Assembly (NCBI RefSeq): GCF_029894425.1 | Contig: NZ_JARXYJ010000001.1 | Coordinates: forward strand, 6,964,501-7,028,500 | DNA length: 64,000 nt | Direction: 5' to 3' | DNA from: Streptomyces sp. SAI-127 | GTDB taxonomy: Bacteria > Actinomycetota > Actinomycetes > Streptomycetales > Streptomycetaceae | Part shown: piece after piece, positions 18,101-26,516 of the stretch | Position numbering within the stretch: the stretch's first letter is position 1 | Layout of the letters: every line of letters begins with the position of its first letter | Program-made: the position numbers and the translations under genes | The notes under the pieces: model-generated | Database searches by the model: none | The model's input: only the letters and a program-made list of their open reading frames with translations | What the model was told of the DNA's origin: nothing

Positions 18101-19436
18101 GACCCAGCTGGAGGGCCAGCCCTTCGAGGCCGGCCGCGGTTACGCGGCCGCCGTCGGACACCCGGCCGACGGCCCCCCGGTGCTGGTGCTCAAGGGCGCC
18201 CCGGAGACCGTCCTGCCCGCCTGCGCGGACCTCCCCGCCGAGGCCTCCGAACGGGCCCAGTCGCTGGCCCGTGACGGCCTGCGCGTCCTGGCGGTGGCCC
18301 GGCGTCCGCTCGACGGCGACGAGAAGGACGTACTCGAAGAGCCTTTGCGCGACCTGGAGTTCGTGGGCCTGCTGGCCCTCGCCGACGTCGCCCGGGAGAC
18401 CTCCCCCGACCTGGTCCGCGGACTGCGTGAGGCGGGCGTACGGCCTGTCGTGCTGACCGGCGACCACCCGCAGACCGCCCGCGCCATCGCCACCGACCTC
18501 GGCTGGCCCGAGGACGCCACCGTCGTCACCGGCGACGAACTGGCCGCCGCCGACCGCTCGGCCCGCTCCCGGATGCTGCGCGACGCCGATGTCGTGGCCC
18601 GGGTCGCGCCCGAGCAGAAACTCCAGGTCGTCGAGGCCCTCAGGGACGCGGGCCGGGTCGTCGGCATGGTCGGCGACGGCGCCAACGACGCGGCCGCCAT
18701 CCGCGCCGCCGACATCGGCGTCGGCATCAGCGCCCGCGGCTCGGCCGCCGCCCGCAACGCCGCCGACCTCGTCCTGACCGGCGACGACCTCACCGTCCTC
18801 ATCGAGGCCGTCCGCGAGGGCCGCGCCCTGTGGCACAGCGTCGCCGACGCCATCGCCATCCTGATCGGCGGCAACGCGGGCGAGGTGGGCTTCGGCATCC
18901 TCGGCACGCTCCTGTCGGGCTCCGCGCCCCTGTCCACCCGCCAGATGCTCCTGGTGAACCTGTTCACCGACCTGTTCCCGGCGATGGCGGTGGCGGTGAC
19001 GCCGACGGAGAAACCGACCGAGGACGAGCCCTCGATCGACACGGTTCTGGGCAGCGCCCTGACCCGGCAGATCCGCGACCGCGCCATCACCACCTGCCTG
19101 GGCGCCACCGTCGCCTGGCTGATCGGCCGCTTCACCCCGGGCACGGCCCGCCGCTCGACGACGATGGCACTGTGCGCGGTGGTGGGCACGCAGCTGGCCC
19201 AGACACTGGCGGACCGCCGGGAGAGCCCCTTGGTCCGCTTCACGTCCCTGGGCTCGGCGGTGGCCTTGTTCGCCTTGGTGGAGATCCCGGGCGTGAGCCA
19301 GCTGTTCGGCTGCACACCGCTGGGCCCACTGGCGTGGGCGGGGGTGGCGGCAGCGATCACGCTGGCGCTGGCGGGGCAGAGGTTTGTGCCTGCTGTGGAG
19401 CGAACAGTGCTGAAGCAACTGCGCTCGGTGGGCTGA
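15120..19436 (+). CDS. Large cation-translocating P-type ATPase (HAD-IC, CtpI-like)
   Basis: 1438 residues, about twice the core P-type ATPase length. The extra 650-residue N-terminal half has a degenerate HMA-like segment (about 110-150) and hydrophobic stretches. The core motifs are intact: TGES (768-771), phosphorylated Asp925 in DKTGTLTE, and MVGDGANDAAAIRAADIGVG around 1185. The membrane motif before phosphorylation is VPEGLP, as in P2-type calcium pumps, not the CPC of copper pumps. The architecture matches mycobacterial CtpI. The ion is unknown. Its stop codon directly abuts the stop of the convergent MFS gene, leaving no space for a terminator. Confidence 0.92.
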   Translation: MNRGLTTAAAGLVLAGPRLLARGTPAAVGAAAGAVAGTARAGVRTADFAARATRAARAALPGAPQDWRAGQRAHLALHAETDAEGENKEVPPSSPPPRSTRTEHRARRLVTALAEHPDIALAYWDQGLGRLVVTAAEGVATDRVVERISVLAERYGLVAAGQDVEELAHPGDPGSIRTAAVALAADAVGVAAAFAGSALRLPASPRPVTAVVTLLRENPRFRGWLGGRLGSARMDVALAVVNAAVHGAGHSPTSLLLDGTLRTCQLAEAVVRTATFEAVHDDLCVPDRDSVPADLTLRPLPRPSPAQEYAGHASAGSIAGAVAALLVKHEVTEAAEAVLAGSPKAARYGPAAFHAVLSAALSRSGVLVRDPDRLRQLETLGTVLLHPSALRTPGAGADPWAEPVLDAARRAGLRVVVLDDPALADFTGLADQVVDAERPLKDIVDQLRHDDGDDGDEGGEGGGGVLTIARPQDADVVAGLLRGDVAVSLTDGGCAVAWGADVLAPHGLPDVWRLLTAVPQARAVGRRSQTLARSGAALSGLLVAVGESGNGRRRTALPGLRHAPVDAAAAAALLTGTRAALRVAGASPPHPRPRVAWHALDPDDVRDRLEQEAPPEPTLVEQTTERVRTAADAVVRLPVLAPARWSAQLARAVRGELDDPLTPVLAVGSAASAILGSAMDALLVVGALDLNALVGGLQRLRAERALSGLLAQQKQKARVTEEDAEPHVVDAAKLSPGDVIELTLDDVVPADARLLWEDGLEVDESALTGESLPVDKCTDPSPRAPVAERHCMVFEGTTVVAGQARAVVVDTGDRTEAARAVALAARTPAAAGVQARLQELTRKALPLTMAGGAAVTGLALVRGTPLRQAVSGGVAVAVAAVPEGLPLVATVAQLAAARRLSAHGVLVRAPRTLEALGRMDTICFDKTGTLTENRLRLVRVTDADGTVHTLDAPDADGPLRVAARACPQLDGDSDQRPAHATDEAVLDAAPPDEWTQLEGQPFEAGRGYAAAVGHPADGPPVLVLKGAPETVLPACADLPAEASERAQSLARDGLRVLAVARRPLDGDEKDVLEEPLRDLEFVGLLALADVARETSPDLVRGLREAGVRPVVLTGDHPQTARAIATDLGWPEDATVVTGDELAAADRSARSRMLRDADVVARVAPEQKLQVVEALRDAGRVVGMVGDGANDAAAIRAADIGVGISARGSAAARNAADLVLTGDDLTVLIEAVREGRALWHSVADAIAILIGGNAGEVGFGILGTLLSGSAPLSTRQMLLVNLFTDLFPAMAVAVTPTEKPTEDEPSIDTVLGSALTRQIRDRAITTCLGATVAWLIGRFTPGTARRSTTMALCAVVGTQLAQTLADRRESPLVRFTSLGSAVALFALVEIPGVSQLFGCTPLGPLAWAGVAAAITLALAGQRFVPAVERTVLKQLRSVG

Positions 19437-20891
19437 CTACGCGCTGACTCCGGCGGCCTCGCGCACCTCGACCGACTCCAGCCGCTCAGCCGTACGCTCG
19501 GCGGAACGCCGGGCCCGCGGCCCGGTGGTCACCGCGCCCAGCAGCAGCACGGCAAGCCCACAGCCGGCAAGAATCCACCACCCCGGCACAGCAGCGGACA
19601 CGAAGGTCTCCTTGTACGACGAGGAGCTCACCCCGGAAGCCAGCACCGCCCCGATCACCGCGACCCCGAGCGTCTGCCCCAGCTGACGGCTCGTGGACGC
19701 GACCGCGGCGGCGACTCCCGCCTGAGCGCGCGGCATCCCCGACACCGCCGTATTCGTGATCGGCGCGTTGACCAGCCCGAAGCCGATGCCGAACAGCACG
19801 TATCCGAGGAACAGCGTCACATCGGACGTCTCCGCGTCGAACGCGGCGAACAGCACCCCGCTCGCCGTCATCATGACCCCCGCGATCACGAGCGGCAGCC
19901 GCGGCCCCCGGCTCCCCACCAGCCGTCCGGCGAGGGGCGCGCAGAGGAGGATCGGCACCGCCATCGGCAGCATCCACAGGCCGGCGTGCAGCGCGTCCAG
20001 CCCGCGGACGTTCTGGAGATACAGCGTCGACAGGAACAGGAACCCGCCCAGACCCGCGAACGCGCAGATCGCGATCACCGTGGCCCCGCTGAACGGCGCG
20101 GACCGGAAGAACCGCAGGTCGATGAGGGGCTCGTCACGCCGGGGCTCGTACCAGAGCAGTCCGGCCAGGGCGACGACGGCCACGACCGCGAAGGGCAGGA
20201 CGTAGGAGAACCCCGAGGCCGGCGCCTCGATGATGGCGTACGTCAGTGAGCCGAACAGCGCGATCACCAGGACCTGTCCGACCGGGTCGGGGCGGCGGGC
20301 CTTGGGGGCCCGGGACTCGGGGACGTACCGCAGGGTGAGCAGCAGGGCCGCGAGGCCGACCGGCAGGTTGACCCAGAAGATCGAGCGCCAGCCGACCGAG
20401 TCCACGAGCACGCCGCCGAGCAGCGGTCCCGCGGCCATGGAGATGCCGACGACCGCGCCCCACACGCCGATCGCCCGGGCGCGCTCGCGCGGGTCCGTGA
20501 AGGTGTTGGTGATGATCGACATCGCGACCGGGTTGAGCATCGAACCGCCGACCGCCTGCACCATGCGGAAGGCGATCAGCGCCTCCAGGTTCGGCGCGGC
20601 GGAGCACAGCGCGGAGCCGATCGTGAAGACGACCAGGCCCGCCATGAAGACGCGCTTGCGGCCGATCCGGTCTCCCGTGGAGCCGGCCAGCATCAGCAGC
20701 GAGGCGAGGACGAGGGTGTACGCGTCGATCGTCCACTGGAGGCCCGCCGTGCTCGCGTCCAGGCCGCGCTGCATGGAGGGCAGGGCGACGTTGAGGGCGG
20801 TGGTGTCGAGACTCACGATCAGCAGGCTCATGCAGCAGATCGCGAGTACCAGCATGCGTCGGCGATGGCTGAGCTCAGGCATGCGTGCCAT
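19437..20891 (-). CDS. MFS transporter, drug:H+ antiporter (DHA2, 14-TM) type
   Basis: 484 residues with about 14 helices: SLDTTALNVALPSMQ (motif D-like), GSTGDRIGRKRVFMAG (motif A), FRMVQAVGGSMLNP (motif B) and AGPLLGGVLVDSVGWRSIFW (motif C), typical of multidrug or antibiotic exporters of the EmrB/QacA group. ATG 20891 was used; ATG 20882 is a close alternative, and neither has a clear ribosome-binding site. The substrate is unknown. It is divergent from dusB. Confidence 0.92.
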   Translation of the reverse strand: MARMPELSHRRRMLVLAICCMSLLIVSLDTTALNVALPSMQRGLDASTAGLQWTIDAYTLVLASLLMLAGSTGDRIGRKRVFMAGLVVFTIGSALCSAAPNLEALIAFRMVQAVGGSMLNPVAMSIITNTFTDPRERARAIGVWGAVVGISMAAGPLLGGVLVDSVGWRSIFWVNLPVGLAALLLTLRYVPESRAPKARRPDPVGQVLVIALFGSLTYAIIEAPASGFSYVLPFAVVAVVALAGLLWYEPRRDEPLIDLRFFRSAPFSGATVIAICAFAGLGGFLFLSTLYLQNVRGLDALHAGLWMLPMAVPILLCAPLAGRLVGSRGPRLPLVIAGVMMTASGVLFAAFDAETSDVTLFLGYVLFGIGFGLVNAPITNTAVSGMPRAQAGVAAAVASTSRQLGQTLGVAVIGAVLASGVSSSSYKETFVSAAVPGWWILAGCGLAVLLLGAVTTGPRARRSAERTAERLESVEVREAAGVSA

Positions 20892-20978
20892 CGTACGCCG
20901 ATTTCGATAGTGCGTCTAACTAATGGTTCATGCATGATCAATGCCGGGGCACCCCGGGCCGTGCGTGACAATGGGGGA

Positions 20979-22136
20979 ATGTCCACGACCGCGCTCACCG
21001 AGAACACGCCCCTGCGGATCGGTCCGCACACCGTGCAGCCGCCTGTCGTCCTGGCTCCGATGGCCGGGATCACCAACGCGCCCTTCCGCACCCTGTGCAG
21101 GGAGTTCAGCGGGGGCAAGGGGCTGTTCGTCAGCGAGATGATCACGACCCGGGCGCTCGTCGAGCGCAACGAGAAGACCATGCAGCTGATCCACTTCGAC
21201 GAGAGCGAGAAGCCTCGTTCGATCCAGCTGTACGGCGTCGACCCGGCCACCGTCGGCAAGGCCGTCCGCATGATCGCGGAGGAGGATCTCGCCGACCACA
21301 TCGACCTGAACTTCGGGTGCCCGGTGCCGAAGGTGACGCGGAAGGGCGGCGGGTCCGCGCTGCCGTACAAGCGTCCTCTGCTCCGGGCGATCCTGCGTGA
21401 GGCGGTGAGCGGGGCGGGGGATCTGCCGGTCACGATGAAGATGCGCAAGGGCATCGACGACGACCACATGACGTATCTGGACGCCGGGCGGATCGCGGTC
21501 GAGGAGGGGGTCACCTCCATCGCGCTGCACGGTCGTACCGCCGCCCAGCACTACGGCGGCACGGCGGACTGGGACGCGATCGCCCGTCTGAAGGAACACG
21601 TTCCGGAGATTCCCGTGCTCGGCAACGGGGACATCTGGTCGGCGTCGGACGCGTTGCGGATGGTGGCGTCCACCGGCTGCGACGGGGTGGTCGTCGGGCG
21701 GGGGTGTCTGGGGCGGCCGTGGCTGTTCGCGGACCTGGTGGCGGCGTTCGAGGGGCGTACGGAGGCCATCGCGCGGCCTTCGTTGCGCGAGGTGGCGGAT
21801 GTCATGGTCCGCCACGCCACGCTCCTCGGCGAGTGGATCGGTGACGAGTCTCGCGGTGTCATCGACTTCCGTAAGCACGTGGCCTGGTACCTCAAGGGCT
21901 TCGCGGTCGGCAGCGAGATGCGCAAGCGGCTCGCGATCACGTCGTCGTTGGCGGAACTCCGGTCCGGGCTGGACGAGCTGGACCTGGACCAGCCCTGGCC
22001 GACGGGCGCCGACGGACCGCGTGGCCGCACGTCCGGCAATAACCGGGTGGTCCTCCCGGACGGCTGGCTGAAGGACCCGTACGACTGTGGGGCGGGGGTC
22101 GGAGAGGACGCGGAGCTGGACACGTCGGGGGGTTGA
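20979..22136 (+). CDS. dusB: tRNA-dihydrouridine synthase DusB
   Basis: 385-residue FMN-dependent enzyme that reduces uridines to dihydrouridine in tRNA. LAPMAGITNAPFR at the FMN barrel start, catalytic Cys in LNFGCPVPKV, MKMRKG, LHGRT and NGDIWSASDA are all conserved. The C-terminal helical tRNA-binding domain covers about 250-350. There is no spaced ribosome-binding site; a -10-like GACAAT (20967-20972) ends 6 nt before ATG 20979, so it is probably leaderless. The next 510 bp are repeat-rich and non-coding. Confidence 0.95.
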   Translation: MSTTALTENTPLRIGPHTVQPPVVLAPMAGITNAPFRTLCREFSGGKGLFVSEMITTRALVERNEKTMQLIHFDESEKPRSIQLYGVDPATVGKAVRMIAEEDLADHIDLNFGCPVPKVTRKGGGSALPYKRPLLRAILREAVSGAGDLPVTMKMRKGIDDDHMTYLDAGRIAVEEGVTSIALHGRTAAQHYGGTADWDAIARLKEHVPEIPVLGNGDIWSASDALRMVASTGCDGVVVGRGCLGRPWLFADLVAAFEGRTEAIARPSLREVADVMVRHATLLGEWIGDESRGVIDFRKHVAWYLKGFAVGSEMRKRLAITSSLAELRSGLDELDLDQPWPTGADGPRGRTSGNNRVVLPDGWLKDPYDCGAGVGEDAELDTSGG

Positions 22137-22178
22137 CCGGTCGTGTGCGGGTTCGGGTTCGGTGGGGGCGGGCGTTGT

Positions 22179-22566
22179 GCGCAGTTCCCCGCGCCCCTGG
22201 ATGCCTGCGGCGGCCCGTTTCGGCTTCGGTGGGGGCGGGTGTAGCGCGTGCGGTTCGGTGGGTGGGTCGGGGCCGGGGTGGGGGGTATCCGTCCTCGGTC
22301 CGGCGGCTCGGTCCCTTGAGTGGTGCCCGGTATCGGACGCCGGCCGCTGCGGGCGGACACCCCCCACCCCGTCCCCTGCGCGCCGTACGCGGCTACCGGC
22401 CCGTCGGGGCGCGCGGTGTGGCGAGCGGTCCGTCGGGGTGCGCGGTGCGGCGAACGGTCCGTCGGGGCGCGTGAGGTGGCTAACGGTCCGTCGTGGCGCG
22501 TGAGGTGGTGATCGGTCCGTCGTGCCGCGGGTGACCGCAACTCCCCAGGGGCGCGGGGAACTGCGC
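22179..22566. repeat. 22-bp inverted repeat pair of the Streptomyces intergenic type
   Basis: The left arm (22179-22200) begins GCGCAGTTCCCCGCG and ends CCCCTGG; the right arm (22545-22566) is its exact complement. The core GTTCCCCGCGCCCCT is a sequence scattered in Streptomyces intergenic DNA. Here the two arms bracket about 344 bp containing the tandem array. Confidence 0.8.
22397..22540. repeat. 29-bp tandem repeat, about five copies
   Basis: Units start at 22397, 22426, 22455, 22484 and 22513, each beginning CGGYCCGTCGKG and running on as GCGCG-rich sequence; the last is degraded. There are no spacers, so it is a minisatellite and not a CRISPR array. Confidence 0.85.
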
Positions 22567-22646
22567 GACCAGCCCCCACTCACCCGCACCCGCCCGACAA
22601 CCCGACCCGGCACCCCCCTAGGCGCCCCGCCCAAGCCAGCGCAGCG

Positions 22647-24401
22647 TCACCCCTTTGACGGGTGCGGAGTCGAGCCGTACGCCGTCAGGAAGCGGTCTCG
22701 GAAGGAGCTCATCTTCCAGACCGGGGCGTTGCGCGCCGGCTTCAGGCCGTCCGTCCAGTTCCAGGACGCGATCTTGTCGAGAACCTTCGGGTCCTTGGCG
22801 ACGATCGAGATCGGCACGTCACGGCTGGCGTTCTCCCCGCTGACCCGGGCGATCGGCTGGTGGTCGCCGAGGAAGACGAGGACCGTGTCGTCGCTGCCGT
22901 AGCGCTCCAGCCACTGGGTCAGCGCAGTGACCGAGTACGAGATGGACTTGCCGTACTCCTGCTTGGAGCGGGTGGAGTCGGCGATGATCTCGGACGGTTT
23001 GTTGCCGGCCTTCTGGATGCCCTTGAAGATCGAGCCGTCGCCGAGGTCGTTCCAGTCGACCATCTTCGGGATGGGCGCCCAGGGCTGGTGGCTGGAGGTC
23101 AGGATGATCTCGGACATCAGCGGCTTGTCGCGCTTCTTGCCGTGTACCTGGCGCTGGTAGGCCTCCAGGGCGTACTGGTCGGGCATCGTCGACCAGCTGA
23201 ACTTGGGTCCCTGGTAGCCGAGTTGGAAGGCGTTGTAGACCTTGTCGAGGTCGTAGTACTTCTGCTCGGGCCAGCCCTTCTGGACGCCCGGCATCACCCC
23301 GACCGTGTCCCAGGCGCCGGTCTTCTTGAAGGCCTTGGTAAGGCTGAGGTGGTCACTGGCCATGACGGTGCGGTAGCGCTGCTGGTTGTCGATCCAGAGG
23401 CCGGAGAGGGTCGTCGAGTGGCCCAGCCAGCTGCTGCCGCCGTACGTCGCCGACGTCAGCCAGCCGCTCTTCGCGTGGAAACCGGCCTTCGCGAGGGCCG
23501 CGGTGCTGGTGTCGAGGGTCCTGTCCACGCCGGGCGCGATGGCCGGGTCCTCGACGGCACTGCGGCCGTAGCTCTCGATGAAGGTGAAGATCATGTCCTT
23601 GCCGCGCAGGTCGGGCACCAGCTGGGAGCCGGGCGTGTTCCCGAAGGCGTCGACCTTGGCCACCTTCTGGAACTCCGCCTCGTCCCGCACGGTGTACAGC
23701 ACCCGCTTGGCCTGGAGTGTGGCGAGCGCGGCGGTGTGTTCGGAGGCCAGCGGAGGGCCGAAGATCTGCAGACCGAGGGCGGAGCAGGTGACCCAGACGG
23801 TGGCCGCGACGAGGGTGCCCCGGGTGGCGGTCTGCCGGTCCAGGACCAGCAGATTGCTCAGCCGGACCATCGCCAGCGTCATGACGGCCAGCAGCAGAAG
23901 CACCAGGACGACCATGCCGACCGCGGCACCGATCGCCACACCCTGACCCATCGAGTCCGCGACATAGGACTGCGCGTCGTCGAGCAACTCCCAGTCGAGG
24001 ACGGGATTGAAGGCCCGCCCGAGGTAGTCGTTGAATCCCATGTCGAGCAGGTTCAGGATCGTCATCACTCCGAGCCCCACCCCGGACACCACGGCCACCA
24101 CCAGCCGCGGCCGACGCGGCAGCGCCAGCGCCACGGCCGCACCGATGATCGCCTCCGCCGGAATCCGCGCGAACTCCCGCATGTGCAGATTGGTCACCTT
24201 GTTCGGCAGGAGCAGGGCGCCGAGGACGAGCAGGGCGGCGAGGACGTTGAGGGTCCACCGGGTGTTGCGTACGGCGGTGGGGTGCGCGTCCCGCCAGCGG
24301 ATCAGACGCGCGCGCAGGGACGGCTTCCCGGCCGGTGGCGGACTGTCCGCACCTGTCGCCTCGGCCTCGGGTGACGTGCTCTCTGCAAGGGTCTCGGACA
24401 C
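22647..24401 (-). CDS. Membrane-anchored sulfatase/LTA-synthase-like phosphotransferase or hydrolase
   Basis: 584 residues. An N-terminal soluble stretch is followed by about five membrane helices (around 65-210), then an extracellular alkaline-phosphatase-superfamily domain. Visible catalytic elements: MIFTFIESYGRS (metal-binding Glu), a Ser/Thr-rich nucleophile region ATYGGSSWLGHSTTLSG, and VLVFLGDHQPIA (metal-binding Asp-His). This matches LTA-synthase-type enzymes that move or cleave phosphoglycerol-like groups outside the cell. Actinobacteria of this type lack classical LTA, so a wall glycopolymer substrate is a guess. The GTG start at 24401 follows GGAAGGA; an upstream ATG in frame lacks this. 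Confidence 0.85.
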   Translation of the reverse strand: MSETLAESTSPEAEATGADSPPPAGKPSLRARLIRWRDAHPTAVRNTRWTLNVLAALLVLGALLLPNKVTNLHMREFARIPAEAIIGAAVALALPRRPRLVVAVVSGVGLGVMTILNLLDMGFNDYLGRAFNPVLDWELLDDAQSYVADSMGQGVAIGAAVGMVVLVLLLLAVMTLAMVRLSNLLVLDRQTATRGTLVAATVWVTCSALGLQIFGPPLASEHTAALATLQAKRVLYTVRDEAEFQKVAKVDAFGNTPGSQLVPDLRGKDMIFTFIESYGRSAVEDPAIAPGVDRTLDTSTAALAKAGFHAKSGWLTSATYGGSSWLGHSTTLSGLWIDNQQRYRTVMASDHLSLTKAFKKTGAWDTVGVMPGVQKGWPEQKYYDLDKVYNAFQLGYQGPKFSWSTMPDQYALEAYQRQVHGKKRDKPLMSEIILTSSHQPWAPIPKMVDWNDLGDGSIFKGIQKAGNKPSEIIADSTRSKQEYGKSISYSVTALTQWLERYGSDDTVLVFLGDHQPIARVSGENASRDVPISIVAKDPKVLDKIASWNWTDGLKPARNAPVWKMSSFRDRFLTAYGSTPHPSKG

Positions 24402-24540
24402 CCGAGGGTCCTTCCGTACGGGTCCTGGTAGAGGCGGACCCGACAGGGGGTCTCGGATCCGCCACATTCCCGTACGTCCGGCTACCGGCAGCAGTTCACC
24501 GATCCGGGCAAACACCGGGCAAACGCGTGGTCAACGGTCA

Positions 24541-24567
24541 GGTGAGGGCTTTTCACACGCCCTCACC
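24541..24567 (-). terminator. Hairpin terminator after the glycoside hydrolase operon
   Basis: GGTGAGGGC and GCCCTCACC pair perfectly across 9 nt, starting 9 nt after the stop of the debranching-type gene in its direction of transcription. It separates that operon from the sulfatase gene. Confidence 0.7.
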
Positions 24568-24575
24568 GCGGAGCA

Positions 24576-26516
24576 CTACGCGCCCCCCACCGCCGTCAGC
24601 AGCGCGAGCGGCGCCGCGGCGGACCGCGCCTCCCGCACACACGCGTGCGGATACGGCACCGGCTCCCCGTGGGTCTCCCGCCCGTACCCCGCCAGAACCT
24701 CCGGCAAGCGGTGCCCGGCGGCCGTCGCCGCGTCCACCAGCCCGTGCGCCACCGCCCGCGCCTCGTCGTGCAGCCCGTACCGGGCCAGCCCCAGCGTGAT
24801 CAGCGCGTTGTCGTGCGGCCACACCGAGCCCCGGTGATACGAGAGCGGGTGGTACGCCGCCTGCCCGGCCGCCACTGTCCGCACCCCCCACCCGGAGAAG
24901 AAGTCCCGCTCCAGCAACCGCCGCCCCACGAGCTCTCCGTACTCCTTGTCGAGCAGCCCCGACCACAGCAGATGCCCGGCGTCGGAGGCCAGCGCGTCGA
25001 CCTGCCGGCCCTCGCCGTCCAGTGCGAGCGCGGGGAAGGCACGGTCCGGCATCCAGAAGTCCCGCTGGAAGCGATCGCGTAGATCCACCGCGGCCTGTTC
25101 GAGGAGGGCCGCGTAGGTCTCGTCCTTCCACACCGTGCGCGCGACCCAGGCGGTCCGGCGCAGCGCGTCGTACGCGTAGCCCTGGGCGCCCGCCGCCATC
25201 ACCGGTCCGCTCGCCCGTGCTCCGTCGGCGCCGCAGATCGCGCCGGGGGAGTCCTTCCAGTTCTGGTTGGCGAGGCCGCCCTGGTCGGCGCGGTAGACGA
25301 GGTAGCCGCGCGAGGTGAGTCCGCCGTGGTCGAGCATCCAGCCGATCGCCGCGCGGGCGTGGGGCTCCAGGCGCCGGGCGAGCGGGAGGTCCCCGGTGTG
25401 TTCCACGTACGCGCCGAGCAGGATGAGGAACAGGGGGGTGGCGTCGACCGAGCCGTAGTAGCGGCCGTACGGCACCTGCCCGAAGTGGGCCAGCTCTCCG
25501 TGCCGCACCTCGTGCACGATCTTGCCGGGCTGGGCCACGGAGGCCGCGCCGGTCTCGGTCGCCTGGGTCGCGGCCAGCGCGGGGAGCGTCGCGGCGGCCA
25601 GCTGGGGGCGGTACGGGAGGGCGAAGAGCGAGGTCAGGAGGGCGTCCCGGCCCAGCAGGGTCAGGAACCAGGGGGCTCCGGCGGCCGGGACGCGCAGTTC
25701 CTCGCCGTCGGGGCCGGTCGCCGGGACCTGGAGCGAGGCGAGGTCGGCGAGACCGCGGGCGCACGCGGCGGCGAGCTCCGGCCAGCCGGTCGGGAAGGCG
25801 ATGCCCTCCACGAACTCGCCTTCCAGCGAGAGGAGTTGATTGTTCAGCGCGGCCGGGGAGCTCGGTACCCGCCGGGCCCGCTTGTCACCGTGCGGGCGGG
25901 CCATCACCCGCAGGGTCAGCTCCGCCGTGCCGTGCGGCTCCAGGTCCAGCGTCCAGACCAGGCGCCTGGCTCCGGTGCCCGTCTCCTCGATGCCGTCCGG
26001 GGCGGGGTCGGCCGTCACCGTCGTACAGGAACGCCATTCGCGGCGTTGGTAGGTGAACTCCACGCCGTCGTCGAGGATCTCGCGGCGGCGGGTGGCGCCG
26101 GTCTTCGTGTAGGTGCGGTAGTCGGAGCGGAGTTCGAACTGGTCGGTGAAGTCGGCGTCCGCGGTGACCGCGAGGCGGACCGTCGTCGGCACCGGACGGT
26201 TGCTGGTGACCCGGAGGGATTCGACGAACGAGCCGTCCCCCACCGCCTGTTCACGGAAGAGCGTGCAGGCGGGCGGCTCCTGGCGGCCGCCGCGCGGGAC
26301 GAGGACACAGCGCGCGGTGTCGCCGTCGGCCACCGGCGACAGCGCCTCCGGTACCGCGCCGTCCACCGTGAGCTGCCAGCGGCTCAGGTGCCGGGCGTCG
26401 CGTACGAAAAGCCCGTCCGGGGAGCTGCCGCCGCTCCGGACGCCGCTGATGTCCCCGCCGTCACCCACGGCAGCGAACGTCCCGCCGTGCACGAGCAGAT
26501 GATGCCGGTCCGTCAT
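24576..26516 (-). CDS. Glycogen-debranching-type glycoside hydrolase (amylo-alpha-1,6-glucosidase-like)
   Basis: 646 residues. The N-terminal beta domain (1-220) matches the glycogen debranching N-terminal domain: HHLLVHGGTFAAVGDGGD and GLFVRDARHLSRW. The C-terminal (alpha/alpha)6 barrel, from about 260, has WFLTLLGRDALLTSLF, DATPLFLILLG and YHRGSVWPHDNALI, typical of GH63/GH133-like enzymes. It probably trims alpha-linked glucosides or malto-oligosaccharides in the cytoplasm, as no signal peptide is seen. Its ATG overlaps the stop of the upstream glycosidase gene as ATGA. Both genes are divergent from a ROK regulator that probably controls them. Confidence 0.9.
   Translation of the reverse strand: MTDRHHLLVHGGTFAAVGDGGDISGVRSGGSSPDGLFVRDARHLSRWQLTVDGAVPEALSPVADGDTARCVLVPRGGRQEPPACTLFREQAVGDGSFVESLRVTSNRPVPTTVRLAVTADADFTDQFELRSDYRTYTKTGATRRREILDDGVEFTYQRREWRSCTTVTADPAPDGIEETGTGARRLVWTLDLEPHGTAELTLRVMARPHGDKRARRVPSSPAALNNQLLSLEGEFVEGIAFPTGWPELAAACARGLADLASLQVPATGPDGEELRVPAAGAPWFLTLLGRDALLTSLFALPYRPQLAAATLPALAATQATETGAASVAQPGKIVHEVRHGELAHFGQVPYGRYYGSVDATPLFLILLGAYVEHTGDLPLARRLEPHARAAIGWMLDHGGLTSRGYLVYRADQGGLANQNWKDSPGAICGADGARASGPVMAAGAQGYAYDALRRTAWVARTVWKDETYAALLEQAAVDLRDRFQRDFWMPDRAFPALALDGEGRQVDALASDAGHLLWSGLLDKEYGELVGRRLLERDFFSGWGVRTVAAGQAAYHPLSYHRGSVWPHDNALITLGLARYGLHDEARAVAHGLVDAATAAGHRLPEVLAGYGRETHGEPVPYPHACVREARSAAAPLALLTAVGGA

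Larger units (their letters stand above)
22137..22646. other. 510-bp non-coding, repeat-rich gap between dusB and the sulfatase gene
   Basis: No gene is supported. The stretch holds a 22-bp perfect inverted repeat (22179-22200 with 22545-22566), a 29-bp tandem array (22397-22540) and G-rich tracts. Open frames on both strands are simply repeat translations (Arg/Gly/Pro-rich). Confidence 0.75.

Noticed and set aside
22397..22540. Possible CRISPR array
   Set aside because: The 29-bp units are directly adjacent without unique spacers and no cas gene is present.
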